A stretch of 64,000 nt of DNA from LSCE01 sp050485425 (lineage in GTDB: Bacteria > Pseudomonadota > Gammaproteobacteria > Nitrococcales > Aquisalimonadaceae), in the NCBI GenBank assembly GCA_050485425.1, contig JBJHBJ010000017.1, forward strand, positions 8,260 to 72,259, in the 5' to 3' direction. A program made the translations under genes and the position numbers. Below the pieces are notes generated by a model. The model was not told where the DNA came from and did not search any database. It saw only the letters and a list, made by a program, of their open reading frames with translations. Positions 1 through 8,190 of the stretch are shown piece by piece. Numbering within the stretch: the stretch's first letter is position 1; each line of letters starts with the position of its first letter.

Positions 1-518
1 TCGGAATGCGCTCGGTCGTGCGTCATCAGCAGCCAGCGGGCCAGCCGTTCTTCCATCACGTGGAAGCGCGTGCAGGCCGCTGTCTGCGCCAACTGGGCAA
101 GTAGCACATGCAGGTAGCGCTGGAGCAGATGCCGCAACGCAGGGCTTGCTCCCAGATGGCGATGGAAGCGGGCGGTATCCATGCGCAGCGCCCATCCCTC
201 GCCCTGCACCATGGCCCTGAGTGGCGAAATATCCACGCCCAGGATCAACGACACTCCCAGCATGCCTTCGTCTCCAACCAGGCTCACTTCAAGGCTGGCA
301 CGGCCATCCACCGGGGTGAGTAGCGAAATACAGCTCGACAACGGGAAATAGACGGTCCGAATCCTTTCACCGGGCTGCGCGAGGATTTCCGCAAAAGCCA
401 GCTCCACCTGATCGCAGTGCAGCAGCAGGTTACGCCGCTCTTGCGCAGGCAGCGCTGCCAGCAGTCGATTGGCTATGGTATCCGCGGTCGGGGTCGGGCA
501 TGCAAGCTCTTCTAGCAT
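1..518 (-). CDS. Crp/Fnr-family transcriptional regulator (partial, C-terminus beyond the window)
   Basis: Reading leftwards from the ATG at 518, an open frame of 172 codons runs off the left edge without a stop, so only the N-terminal sensor part and the start of the dimer helix are present. The product resembles the complete regulator at 51783-52544 in layout: a beta-roll with YFPLSSCISLL, then SLVGDEGMLG, then a helix containing LLAQLAQTAACTRFHVMEERLARWLL. These are traits of the cyclic-nucleotide-binding fold of Crp/Fnr proteins, in a group common near exopolysaccharide genes. No FNR-type cysteine cluster is visible. The DNA-binding HTH would lie outside the window. A palindromic operator (637-656) lies 119 bp upstream, which suggests autoregulation or cross-regulation. 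The ligand is unknown. Confidence 0.85.
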   Translation of the reverse strand, partial: MLEELACPTPTADTIANRLLAALPAQERRNLLLHCDQVELAFAEILAQPGERIRTVYFPLSSCISLLTPVDGRASLEVSLVGDEGMLGVSLILGVDISPLRAMVQGEGWALRMDTARFHRHLGASPALRHLLQRYLHVLLAQLAQTAACTRFHVMEERLARWLLMTHDRAHS

Positions 519-636
519 TGACGGAATCCGGTCAGCAGCGAGGCAAAGTACGGGCCAGAACTCCCTCCAGCAGCACGTGGAAACGACAAAGAGTCGCTGA
601 AATGCCAGCCAAGCATCGAGTGAAATCGGAAAAGTG

Positions 637-656
637 TCTGCGCGGTAACGCACATA
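637..656. promoter_or_regulatory. Putative Crp/Fnr-type operator, copy A
   Basis: The sequence tctgcgcggtaacgcacata matches the 20-bp palindrome found at six other places in the window, with a weaker right end. It lies between the leftward partial regulator gene and the rightward wecB. A weak -10-like hexamer, GATGCT, reads leftwards at 617-612, 32 bp from the dyad. This would suit activation or autoregulation of the regulator gene. The site was recognised by eye and has not been tested. Confidence 0.55.
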
Positions 657-705
657 ACATGTCGGCCACCGGCGACTACCCGGGATGCACTGATCGATTT
701 CCTCA

Positions 706-757
706 CTGGCGGGGCAAGGTATCTGTTCGATAGCGAACAGATACCTTGCCCCGCCAG
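706..757. repeat. Perfect 24-bp inverted repeat enclosing an operator
   Basis: The arms 706-729 and 734-757 are perfect reverse complements separated only by ATAG. The centre of the palindrome is the operator copy B (722-741). The symmetry extends 16 bp beyond the operator on each side into a GC-rich stem. No T-run follows, so it is not an ordinary intrinsic terminator. If transcribed it would fold into a very stable hairpin. As DNA it could be a cruciform or an extended protein site. Confidence 0.8.
722..741. promoter_or_regulatory. Putative Crp/Fnr-type operator, copy B (wecB promoter)
   Basis: The sequence tctgttcgatagcgaacaga is one of the most symmetrical copies of the window's shared 20-bp palindrome. 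A TACCGT hexamer at 762-767 lies 33 bp from the dyad, close to the spacing of a class II Crp/Fnr-activated promoter. Transcription from it would read into wecB, which starts at 852. Confidence 0.65.
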
Positions 758-851
758 CGCCTACCGTCAGGAAAACGGCTGATCCTGCCCGCCCCCGGGA
801 TTGCCGGGACAGCGGGGGCAACAATGGTCTGGAGATGCAGGAGCGGGGACC

Positions 852-1976
852 ATGAAGCAGTGCCGGGTGCTGACGGTGTTCGGAACGCGGCCCGAAGCCA
901 TCAAGATGGCGCCGGTGCTACTGGCCATGGCGGAGTCGGACCGTGTCTCCCCGTTGCTGTGCGTGACAGCCCAGCACAGGATGATGCTCGACCAGGTGCT
1001 CACGCTGTTTCGCATCACCCCGGACTATGATCTCGAGATCATGCGTCCCGGCCAGGATCTGACCGACATCACGACCCGCGTGCTGATCGGCCTGCGGGAG
1101 GTCATCCGGGAAGTGTGTCCGGATATCGTCCTCGTGCACGGCGACACGACCACCACGCTCGCGGGGAGCCTCGCCGCCTACTACGAACGGGTGCCTGTCG
1201 GCCATGTCGAGGCAGGATTGCGCACCGGCGACATCTATGCGCCCTGGCCGGAGGAGATCAACAGGCGCGTCGCAGGTCTCGTCGCTGCACACCACTTTGC
1301 CCCAACGGAGCGGGCGAGACAGAACCTCCTGCAGGAGCATGTGCCGCAGGCTGCGATCACCGTCACCGGTAATACGGTGGTGGATGCGCTGCTGCAGATC
1401 GTCGATCGGATCCGGCGTGATGCCGGGCTTCGCCACGAACTTCGGGAACGCTTCGGCTTTCTTGACGATGACCGGCGCCTGATCCTCGTCACCGGGCATC
1501 GCCGGGAGAGTTTCGGCGGTGGGTTCGAGCGGATCTGCCTGGCCCTGAAGACGTTGGCGCGGCGTGACGACATTCAGATTGTCTATCCGCTACATCTGAA
1601 TCCGCACGTCAAGGGCCCGGTGGAAACCGCCCTGGGGGCGTTGCCGCGCGTACACCTGATTCCGCCGCTGGACTATCTGCCGTTTGTCTACCTGATGGAG
1701 CGTTCCACGCTGATCCTGACCGACTCGGGCGGTGTCCAGGAGGAGGCGCCTTCGCTGGGCAAGCCGGTGCTGGTGCTGCGGGAGACCACGGAACGGCCGG
1801 AAGCGATCGAGGCCGGCACGGTTCGCCTGGTGGGCACCGACACCGTGCGTATCGTCGCCGAGGTCGAGACGCTGCTGGACGATGACGCTGCCTACCGGAC
1901 CATGGCGCGGGCTCACAACCCCTACGGGGACGGCCGGGCCGCGCATCGCATCGTGGAGGTGCTGAGCAATGCCTGA
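852..1976 (+). CDS. wecB: UDP-N-acetylglucosamine 2-epimerase (non-hydrolysing)
   Basis: This enzyme interconverts UDP-GlcNAc and UDP-ManNAc in the cytoplasm and supplies the substrate of the next gene. The 374 residues match the usual family length of about 375. Family signatures are visible: TVFGTRPEAIKMAPV at the N-terminus, HGDTTTT at 96-102, HVEAGLRTGD at 118-127, PEEINRR at 133-139, GHRRESFGGG at 215-224, and DSGGVQEEAPSLGKPVL from 291 followed by ERPEAIE. The ATG at 852 was chosen because it follows a purine-rich GGAGCGGGGA ribosome site and places the conserved VLTVFGTRPEA near the N-terminus. An upstream in-frame ATG at 801 would only add an unconserved 17-residue leader. The last 8 bp overlap wecC, so the two are likely co-translated. 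An operator and hairpin lie upstream. Confidence 0.95.
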   Translation: MKQCRVLTVFGTRPEAIKMAPVLLAMAESDRVSPLLCVTAQHRMMLDQVLTLFRITPDYDLEIMRPGQDLTDITTRVLIGLREVIREVCPDIVLVHGDTTTTLAGSLAAYYERVPVGHVEAGLRTGDIYAPWPEEINRRVAGLVAAHHFAPTERARQNLLQEHVPQAAITVTGNTVVDALLQIVDRIRRDAGLRHELRERFGFLDDDRRLILVTGHRRESFGGGFERICLALKTLARRDDIQIVYPLHLNPHVKGPVETALGALPRVHLIPPLDYLPFVYLMERSTLILTDSGGVQEEAPSLGKPVLVLRETTERPEAIEAGTVRLVGTDTVRIVAEVETLLDDDAAYRTMARAHNPYGDGRAAHRIVEVLSNA

Positions 1977-3255
1977 TCGACGCCGCATCTGTGTGATGGG
2001 ATTGGGCTATATCGGCTTGCCGACGGCGAGCCTGCTTGCGACCAAGGGTTTTGACGTGCATGGCGTGGATGTCAATCCGGACGTGGTGGAGACCGTGTCC
2101 GCGGGCGGGATCCACATTACCGAGCCGGAGTTGGACGTTCTGGTGAAATCCGCGATCCAGAGCGGGCGGCTGCGCGTGGGACAGTTGCCGGAGCAGGCGG
2201 ACGTCTTCATCCTGGCCGTGCCCACGCCGTTCGGCGAGGCACATCGCCCCGACCTGGGCTGCGTGGAAGCGTCCGCCCGCGCCATCGCCCGCTACCTGGA
2301 ACCGGGCAACCTGGTTATCCTGGAATCCACCAGCCCACCGGGAACGACTGAGCGGGTGGCCCAGTGGCTGGAAGAGGAGCGGCCTGATCTGCGGCTGCCC
2401 AGGGCAAGCCGGTACACCTCCGGCGACGTGGTTGCCGACGTGCTGGTCGCGCACTGCCCGGAGCGGGTGCTTCCGGGCCAGATTCTCAGGGAGCTGGTGG
2501 GCAACGATCGCATTGTGGGCGGTGTGGACGAAGCATCCACCGAGGCGGCGGCGGAGTTCTACCGGGAATTCGTCTCCGGTGCCGTGCTGACCACGAACAG
2601 CCGCACGGCGGAACTGGCGAAGCTCAGCGAGAACACATTCCGCGATGTGAACATTGCACTGGCCAACGAGCTGTCGCTGATCTGCAATCATCTGGATGTG
2701 GACGTCTGGGAACTGATCCAGCTGGCGAACAGGCACCCACGGGTGAACATCCTGCAGCCCGGTCCGGGGGTGGGAGGGCATTGCCTGGCCGTGGATCCGT
2801 GGTTCATCGTCGACAGTGCCCCGGAACAGTCGCAGCTGATACGGACAGCACGCGAACTGAACGACGCCAAGCCGGATTTCGTTGTGCGCTGGACGGCGAG
2901 CCGGGCCGACCGTCTTAAGGAGCCGGTCATTGCCTGTCTGGGCCTCGCCTACAAACCGGATATCGATGATCTGCGGGAAAGCCCTGCGCTGGATATCACG
3001 CGGCGGCTGGCGAGGGAACACGTCGGCCGTGTGCTCGCCGTCGAGCCCAACATCCGTCGCCTTCCACCCGGGCTGGAGGAACACGGGGTGCAACTCGTGC
3101 CCATCGAGGACGCGATGCAGCAAGCGGACATCATCCTGGCTCTGGTGGCGCATCGACAGTTCCGGCGGATACCGGTGTCGAAACTGCAGGAGAAAATACT
3201 GCTGAACGTCTGCGGGCTATGGCGCCCCGACACGCCGTCCGCGCAAGCTTCGTGA
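1969..3255 (+). CDS. wecC: UDP-N-acetyl-D-mannosamine dehydrogenase
   Basis: It oxidises UDP-ManNAc twice with NAD+ to UDP-ManNAcA, the acidic sugar of enterobacterial common antigen and many capsules. The 428 residues contain the Rossmann motif GLGYIGLPTA at 11-20, ESTSPPGTTE at 119-128, CPERVLPG at 163-170, the AELAKLSENTFRDVNIA helix near 214-230, the catalytic cysteine in GVGGHC (Cys272), and a UDP-binding C-terminal part starting CLGLAYKPDIDDLRESP at 323. It overlaps wecB by 8 bp. Its 3' end overlaps by 39 bp the end of the convergent WecG-like gene. Other UDP-sugar 6-dehydrogenases share the fold, but the wecB partner supports ManNAcA. Confidence 0.94.
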   Translation: MPDRRRICVMGLGYIGLPTASLLATKGFDVHGVDVNPDVVETVSAGGIHITEPELDVLVKSAIQSGRLRVGQLPEQADVFILAVPTPFGEAHRPDLGCVEASARAIARYLEPGNLVILESTSPPGTTERVAQWLEEERPDLRLPRASRYTSGDVVADVLVAHCPERVLPGQILRELVGNDRIVGGVDEASTEAAAEFYREFVSGAVLTTNSRTAELAKLSENTFRDVNIALANELSLICNHLDVDVWELIQLANRHPRVNILQPGPGVGGHCLAVDPWFIVDSAPEQSQLIRTARELNDAKPDFVVRWTASRADRLKEPVIACLGLAYKPDIDDLRESPALDITRRLAREHVGRVLAVEPNIRRLPPGLEEHGVQLVPIEDAMQQADIILALVAHRQFRRIPVSKLQEKILLNVCGLWRPDTPSAQAS

Positions 3256-4005
3256 CAGCCGCTCGCCGAGCACCCGGGCGGCGAAGATCGGCAGAGCGGC
3301 CTGCCGATGAATGCGGCCGGGCTGGGAGAGCAGCCGGTACAACCATTCGAGGTTCATCCGCCGCATCACGGCCGGCGCCCGCCTGGGATGACCGCAGATG
3401 GCGTCGAACGTGCCGCCCACCCCCTGACAGACACGAACCGTGCGCAGGGCATGACGGTGCCTGGCCATCCAGTATTCCTGGCGCGGGCTTCCCAGGGCGA
3501 CGAACAGGATGGCCGCGCCGGAGGCATTGATGCGATCGAGCAACTCCGGTGCCCGGTCTTCCTCGAGGTATCCATGCTGCGTACCGACGATGTCCAGGCC
3601 CGGATACCGCTCGACCAGCAGCGCCGCGGCCTGGTTCACCACCTGCGGTCTGGCTCCGTACAGGAAAACTCCCAGCCTCTCCCCGGCGGCCAGTTCACAG
3701 ATGGCCGGCATCAGCTCCGAACCCGGTACCCGCGCCACCGACACCTGGCCAGCCATGCGCGCAGCCAGCACCACGCCGATACCGTCGGGAATGACCAGAT
3801 CTGCGCCGCACAACACCTCGTGCAGCTTTTCATTGCGCCGTGCGGCGATCACCTTCTCGGGATTGTTCGCCACGATCATTTTCGCTCCCGGCCGGGCGAG
3901 CATCCACCGGACCCTGTCCAGCGTCGCCGCCATGTCCACCATGTCCACCGGCACGCCGAGAACCTCAAGGCGCACCGGCTTCAGAGCATCGTTCTGGTCA
4001 TCCAT
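3217..4005 (-). CDS. WecG/TagA/CpsF-family (GT26) glycosyltransferase
   Basis: GT26 enzymes add ManNAc or ManNAcA to undecaprenyl-PP-GlcNAc as the second step of repeat-unit assembly. The 262-residue product shows the family motifs NNPEKV at 47-52, PDGIGVV at 73-79, VPGSEL near 93-98, YGARP at 116-120, GSPRQEYW at 172-179 and QGVGGTFD at 194-201. The ATG at 4005 is preceded by GAGGAG at a proper distance. A GTG nine bases upstream lacks that spacing. The start lies 25 bp inside the upstream lyase gene, so translation is probably coupled. With wecB and wecC opposite, the likely acceptor and donor are GlcNAc-PP-lipid and UDP-ManNAc(A). This assignment is inferred from neighbours. Confidence 0.88.
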   Translation of the reverse strand: MDDQNDALKPVRLEVLGVPVDMVDMAATLDRVRWMLARPGAKMIVANNPEKVIAARRNEKLHEVLCGADLVIPDGIGVVLAARMAGQVSVARVPGSELMPAICELAAGERLGVFLYGARPQVVNQAAALLVERYPGLDIVGTQHGYLEEDRAPELLDRINASGAAILFVALGSPRQEYWMARHRHALRTVRVCQGVGGTFDAICGHPRRAPAVMRRMNLEWLYRLLSQPGRIHRQAALPIFAARVLGERLSRSLRGRRVGAP

Positions 4006-5927
4006 TGCAGACACTCCTCGATGCGCCGGCCCGACACGTGAACGTCGGGCAGCGTCAGTAGCGTGATCATCCGGTGCGACAGTTCACCGTGGTGGTACAC
4101 CCGCACCGTCGTGATGGGCCGGCGGATGCCGTAGGCGGGCGAATGCCAGCCAAGAGCCGGCTTGGTCTCGGCGCGGTGCAGGCTGACGTAACCTCCCGTG
4201 CAGGTCATGGTTGCGGTCCCCCCCGCCAGCCGCAGGGCCAGGGATCCATCTCCCTGCCGGTCGGCCGGCACTGCCAGGTGCCAGTGCAGGGCTAGCTCAT
4301 GAATACCGCCCCCGCTCAGCATGTCCTGTACCAGCAACCAGCCTTCATCCGACCAGGCAACGCCCCGCGTATGCTGTACGCCGCGAGAGGCGTAACCGTT
4401 GTGCCGGGCAAGCAACATCCCGCAGCCGTCGCAGGCGGATACGCAGGCGAGCCGTTCGGCTGCGAACGGCTCGGTCCAGATAAAGCTGCCCTGTTGCGTG
4501 GCCTGATCGGTCTCATCAACCGTTACCGTGTTGTGAGCCGTGGTGCTTTTGAAGTATCTCCGCCAGGCCGGATCACCGTGATACGCGTAGGTTCCGGTAT
4601 CCACCAGTAACGGCGTCGTGTTCACCCATAGCAGCAAGGCGAGCGCATCGGCATGACCATGGCCGAATGCCGGCGCCATTCCCAGTGGGCCGTGATCAAT
4701 CAGAAGCTGCATCCGGTGCGTCCCGCCGCGCGTCCGCACCACGGTGTAACCGGATTGCGGGAAAGTGGTCACGCCGTATGCCGGCCGAAGAGGTGCACGT
4801 TTCTCACCGCCGTCCATGAGAGAGGGGGTCAAGGCCTCCCCGCCGTCGCCGTCTCCGATGTCCGGATAGTCGCCAGGTCTCACGCTGATGCCATGCAGGA
4901 AACGGGTTCCGCGTAACAGGGCCGCGTGAAGTCGCTGCTCGGTGGGCAGCCGGTGCCGTATCAGCAAGCGCTCGCAGAGCGCCAGCAACTGCAGGTTGAC
5001 GCGATGGTAGCCCACGGCCTGCTCAGCGCCGCCACCATCTTCCAGAATCTGATGATCGGCCTCGCGGGCCAGCAGAGCGAGGCCCTGCCGGCGCCATTCG
5101 GGAGCGCCCTGCATCTCCGGAAACAGCACGCCCGCGTGAAGCAAGCCTGCAGCTTCCGCAATGGTGTGGTTGCCCAGCGAGGAGTAAAGGGACAGGCGGC
5201 GCATGATCAATGGTGCATGACAGGCGATCAGCGCCGCCACCGCGCCGCGGGCTGGATCGGAATCGGCGAGCCAGGGACGGGCCAGATCCAGCGCGTAGCA
5301 CGCGGCAATGAGCCGCAGTGCACACTCCATCGAGGAGACGTAGTGAGGACCGGTCAGCGGTGGATTGCGCACGACCCAGGATGTCAGTTGTGCCGACAGC
5401 AGCCGAAGTGCCCTGCGGCGAATGTCGGCGGGGCTGCGCGCGGCCAGAAGAGCCAGATCCACCAGGTGTTGAAGCCGCGACGGCTCCCACAATTCGCGGA
5501 TATCCCCGTACGGATTCCCCGGTCGATAGGGCACGGAACCGAAGAATCCGGCCGGCCAGAGTCGGCCTGTATCCGGAGCCCTGTGCCAGATGTCATCGTC
5601 GTCAACCATCCAGCGCCAGTTGCTGCCTGGCCTGCGGGTGTAGCCATCAAGCAGCGCGGGAGCGGCGTCGCGCAAGTTGTTCTCGTCGATTTCCAGCGGC
5701 GGAAGCAGTTGGGTCCTGCCGTTGCAGAACGCCGGTGTTCGAATGCCAGACATCGGATGTCTGCCACCGAAACGCCGGTAGTGGAGATGCAGCAGTGCCA
5801 TGGTGAGCGCCTGGCGTCCCCGATGCACCAGTTCCGGCGCCGACATCAGGTTCAGCCGGTGAAGGTACCAGCGGGCTCGATCCCGGAACTCTCCCCCTCG
5901 ATGCATGGTCGCGGAGTCGGGAGTCAT
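3981..5927 (-). CDS. Heparinase II/III-like polysaccharide lyase
   Basis: Proteins of this family cleave uronic-acid-containing polysaccharides by beta-elimination. The 648 residues have an alpha-helical toroid half (NHTIAEAAGL at 253-262, GYHRVNLQ near 306-313) and a C-terminal beta-sandwich half with HGHADALALLL at 423-433, DTGTYAYHG at 443-451 and a RYFKSTTAHNTV segment at 457-468, the hallmark region of heparinase II/III-like proteins. No clear signal peptide is seen, so the cellular site is uncertain. The ATG at 5927 overlaps the upstream stop as ATGA. An earlier in-frame ATG at 5987 lies inside the upstream gene. Located between the transferases that build the polymer, it may edit or degrade it. 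Confidence 0.88.
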   Translation of the reverse strand: MTPDSATMHRGGEFRDRARWYLHRLNLMSAPELVHRGRQALTMALLHLHYRRFGGRHPMSGIRTPAFCNGRTQLLPPLEIDENNLRDAAPALLDGYTRRPGSNWRWMVDDDDIWHRAPDTGRLWPAGFFGSVPYRPGNPYGDIRELWEPSRLQHLVDLALLAARSPADIRRRALRLLSAQLTSWVVRNPPLTGPHYVSSMECALRLIAACYALDLARPWLADSDPARGAVAALIACHAPLIMRRLSLYSSLGNHTIAEAAGLLHAGVLFPEMQGAPEWRRQGLALLAREADHQILEDGGGAEQAVGYHRVNLQLLALCERLLIRHRLPTEQRLHAALLRGTRFLHGISVRPGDYPDIGDGDGGEALTPSLMDGGEKRAPLRPAYGVTTFPQSGYTVVRTRGGTHRMQLLIDHGPLGMAPAFGHGHADALALLLWVNTTPLLVDTGTYAYHGDPAWRRYFKSTTAHNTVTVDETDQATQQGSFIWTEPFAAERLACVSACDGCGMLLARHNGYASRGVQHTRGVAWSDEGWLLVQDMLSGGGIHELALHWHLAVPADRQGDGSLALRLAGGTATMTCTGGYVSLHRAETKPALGWHSPAYGIRRPITTVRVYHHGELSHRMITLLTLPDVHVSGRRIEECLQWMTRTML

Positions 5928-7552
5928 GGTGTCAATCCTCTGAGCAGCAGTATCGTTGCGCTGACTGCGACCGCCGTCATCAGCCACTCACGACGATCCC
6001 GCCGCTCCACGAGTAGCAGTTCGCTGCCATAAAGCAGAATGGGTGCGTAGAGAAGGAAGAGGGGATTGAACTGCAACGGCGTGCTCTGCACCGCGACAAA
6101 CGTCAGCAGGACGAGGATGATCAGCAGCACATCCAGCGCGGTGGTTCTGAATTCGCGCCGTCGCCTCCGCGGCGAATACCGCACCGCCATGACCGCCATG
6201 AGCCCGATGGCGATGATGCCGACGGTTTCCGTGGCCTGCGCCACGCCGCTGCCGAACGGCGGGTGCTCGGTGTAGAGGTAGAGCACCGCCGCCACGATCA
6301 TGAAAACGGGTACCCGCTCCATGAACGAGGCTGGCGCGCCGCTGCGAAGCAGACGGAGGCAGAGCAACGCTGCCGAGCCGCCGGCAAGTAATGCGAAATC
6401 CCGTGGCACCGAGGTGGCGAGCGCGGCGAACGTAACCAGTGTCAGGGGCACCATCGTCTCCAGGGCGACCCGCGGCGCCCAGACCAGCAGCGGCCGCACT
6501 GCGCGGGACCGGGAGTCGTTGCCGGGCGGGGCAGTGGAACGGGAACGATGCTCCAGCGCCTGCTCCGCCAGGACTAGAAACCCGTAGATCAGAGCCAGGT
6601 GCAAGCCATAGGCAAGCAGTATTTTCCAAGGCCGCGATGAGTAGAGGGCGACGCCGAAGAATACGAACGAGGCCTGAAGCAGGTAGATGGCGATGACGGA
6701 TTGCGGGTGCGAGAACCCCAGGACAAGCAAGCGATGGTGAATATGCGTCTTGTCGGGCTGGAACGGGTGCCGTCTGTGCAGTAGGCGCCGTATCGTGACC
6801 ACCGCGAGATCAGCGGTCGGCAATCCCACCAGCAGCAACAGGGCCCACGGTGTCACGTCTTCCGGGCGCGCATGCACCAGGGCCAGTCCGAGGAAACCGA
6901 CGGCGAATCCCAAAAACTGGCTGCCGGCGTCTCCCATGAAAATGGTTGCCGGATGCGTGTTGTAACGAAGAAAACCGGCCAGCCCACCCACGGCGGCGGC
7001 GGCCATCAACAGAACGCCGGGGATGCCCAGGGCATATGCCAGGTAGAGCATACCGAGCAGGCTGAGCAGGGTGATGCCTGCAGCCAACCCATCCAGCCCG
7101 TCGGACGTGTTCGAGGCATTGACGCAGGTCGCCAGGCCCAGAACGGTCAATGGCAAGGCGAGCATCGGGTGTAGCGCGATATCCCCGAACAGCGGGATCG
7201 CGTCCATCGAGAATCCGGCGTACCCGACGGCAAGCGTGGCTGCCACCAGTTGGATGGCCAGCTTCGCCGGTGCCGGCAGGTTGTTGTGATCGTCCCAGGC
7301 ACCACCGAACAACAGGATCGCTGCACCGGCAAGAAAGGCCAGAGACGCCGGCTCGGCCGGCATCCAGAAAAAGATGGCGACCATCGCCCCGAGTGTGATA
7401 CCCCAGCCGCCGACGCGCGGTACAGGTCTCAGATGGACCTTGCGCGGCCCCGGTTCATCGAGCATGCGAAGCGTTGGTGCGAGCCGGATCATGACAGGAG
7501 TCAATCCCAGGCTCACCAGCAAGGCGGTCACCGTGGCAAAGAGCGATTGCAT
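5924..7552 (-). CDS. MraY/WecA-family phosphoglycosyltransferase with C-terminal membrane extension
   Basis: It likely transfers a sugar-1-phosphate, probably GlcNAc-1-P, from the UDP-sugar to undecaprenyl phosphate at the inner membrane, starting the repeat unit. The polytopic domain carries LDEPGPRKVH at 31-40, the Asp-rich NTSDGLDGLAAG at 148-159, FMGDAGSQFLG at 205-215 and THIHHRL at 269-275, all typical of WecA. Family members are usually about 350 residues. This one has 542, with about six more hydrophobic helices after residue 355 and a basic RRRRR stretch between them. The ATG at 7552 places MQSLF at the first membrane helix. Upstream Met codons would add a charged leader. It heads a leftward three-gene operon, downstream of operator copy C. 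Confidence 0.88.
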   Translation of the reverse strand: MQSLFATVTALLVSLGLTPVMIRLAPTLRMLDEPGPRKVHLRPVPRVGGWGITLGAMVAIFFWMPAEPASLAFLAGAAILLFGGAWDDHNNLPAPAKLAIQLVAATLAVGYAGFSMDAIPLFGDIALHPMLALPLTVLGLATCVNASNTSDGLDGLAAGITLLSLLGMLYLAYALGIPGVLLMAAAAVGGLAGFLRYNTHPATIFMGDAGSQFLGFAVGFLGLALVHARPEDVTPWALLLLVGLPTADLAVVTIRRLLHRRHPFQPDKTHIHHRLLVLGFSHPQSVIAIYLLQASFVFFGVALYSSRPWKILLAYGLHLALIYGFLVLAEQALEHRSRSTAPPGNDSRSRAVRPLLVWAPRVALETMVPLTLVTFAALATSVPRDFALLAGGSAALLCLRLLRSGAPASFMERVPVFMIVAAVLYLYTEHPPFGSGVAQATETVGIIAIGLMAVMAVRYSPRRRRREFRTTALDVLLIILVLLTFVAVQSTPLQFNPLFLLYAPILLYGSELLLVERRDRREWLMTAVAVSATILLLRGLTP

Positions 7553-7692
7553 TGGCCTTCGGCCCCCGTATCCAGAACGCGTGCACGGGCAAGCAGGGCG
7601 CATCAAGCGTCGGGCGAGGAATACGCGGCGGTGGCCGGCCGGCACCTCTGAATATGTTGCCAATTGACTGTAGAAGCCGCTTCACGCCTGCA

Positions 7693-7712
7693 TCTGTGCG
7701 GTAACGTACAGA
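7693..7712. promoter_or_regulatory. Putative Crp/Fnr-type operator, copy C (divergent promoter)
   Basis: The sequence tctgtgcggtaacgtacaga lies midway between the leftward WecA-like gene and the rightward export operon. Rightward, TACGCT at 7733-7738 is 33 bp from the dyad. Leftward, TACAGT at 7672-7667 is also 33 bp away. One site could therefore drive both directions. The 290-bp gap 7553-7843 holds no other feature that I recognise. Confidence 0.68.
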
Positions 7713-7843
7713 CCCTTCCTCATGCCGATCCGTACGCTCGGAACATGGAAGAGGGCAGTCCTGGATTGCGTTTCGGGGCGCAGCGGATGCGGGGTCCAAG
7801 AGGTATCGGCGAAGGCTCGGCGGTGGGCGCCAAGGAGGCCGTG

Positions 7844-8146
7844 ATGAGAAAGCACCAACACCGCGCGCTGGCCATCGTGGCGTTTGCGTTTGGTATCGCG
7901 CTCAGTGCATCGCTGGCTCAGGCGAACGCCCCCCGCTCCTCTCCTGCCGCTGCATCACCTGGCGAGCCCTACGCGGTTGCAGCCCAGGACCAGCGCGAAG
8001 AAGGTTCGGGACAGGGCAAGGATCAGGGTGGGGAAAGGAAGATGGTGACGCTTGACTCCGGCCCACCTCGCGTGGCGGTGGCAATTACCTTCGGCATCGT
8101 CGCGCTGCTGCTGGTGGCACGACGCCGGCCGCCCCCGTCGACCTGA
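7844..8146 (+). CDS. Small exported protein with C-terminal hydrophobic anchor
   Basis: I do not recognise the family. The 100-residue product has an N-terminal signal peptide (basic RKHQHR, a hydrophobic stretch, probable cleavage near SLAQA/NAP at 25-27). A Pro/Ala- and then Gly/Gln-rich low-complexity middle contains EEGSGQGKDQGGERK. The end is SGPPRVAVAITFGIVALLL followed by ARRRPP. Short motif, one membrane helix and an Arg cluster is the layout of C-terminal sorting tails such as PEP-CTERM or GlyGly-CTERM, but the motif matches none that I know. The start is firm: AGGAGG lies 8 bp before the ATG at 7844. It is the first gene after operator copy C and precedes the Wza-like gene by 44 bp, so it may be an accessory of the export machine. 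Confidence 0.75.
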   Translation: MRKHQHRALAIVAFAFGIALSASLAQANAPRSSPAAASPGEPYAVAAQDQREEGSGQGKDQGGERKMVTLDSGPPRVAVAITFGIVALLLVARRRPPPST

Positions 8147-8190
8147 TTCCGGCCCCTCTCTACGGCTAGCGGAACGGAGCGATCGTTCAG

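Noticed and set aside
1609..3153. Long open frame (514 codons) antisense to wecB/wecC
   Set aside because: It is antisense to two well-supported genes, has Arg/Pro/His-rich composition and no recognisable motif. It arises from GC-rich codon use.
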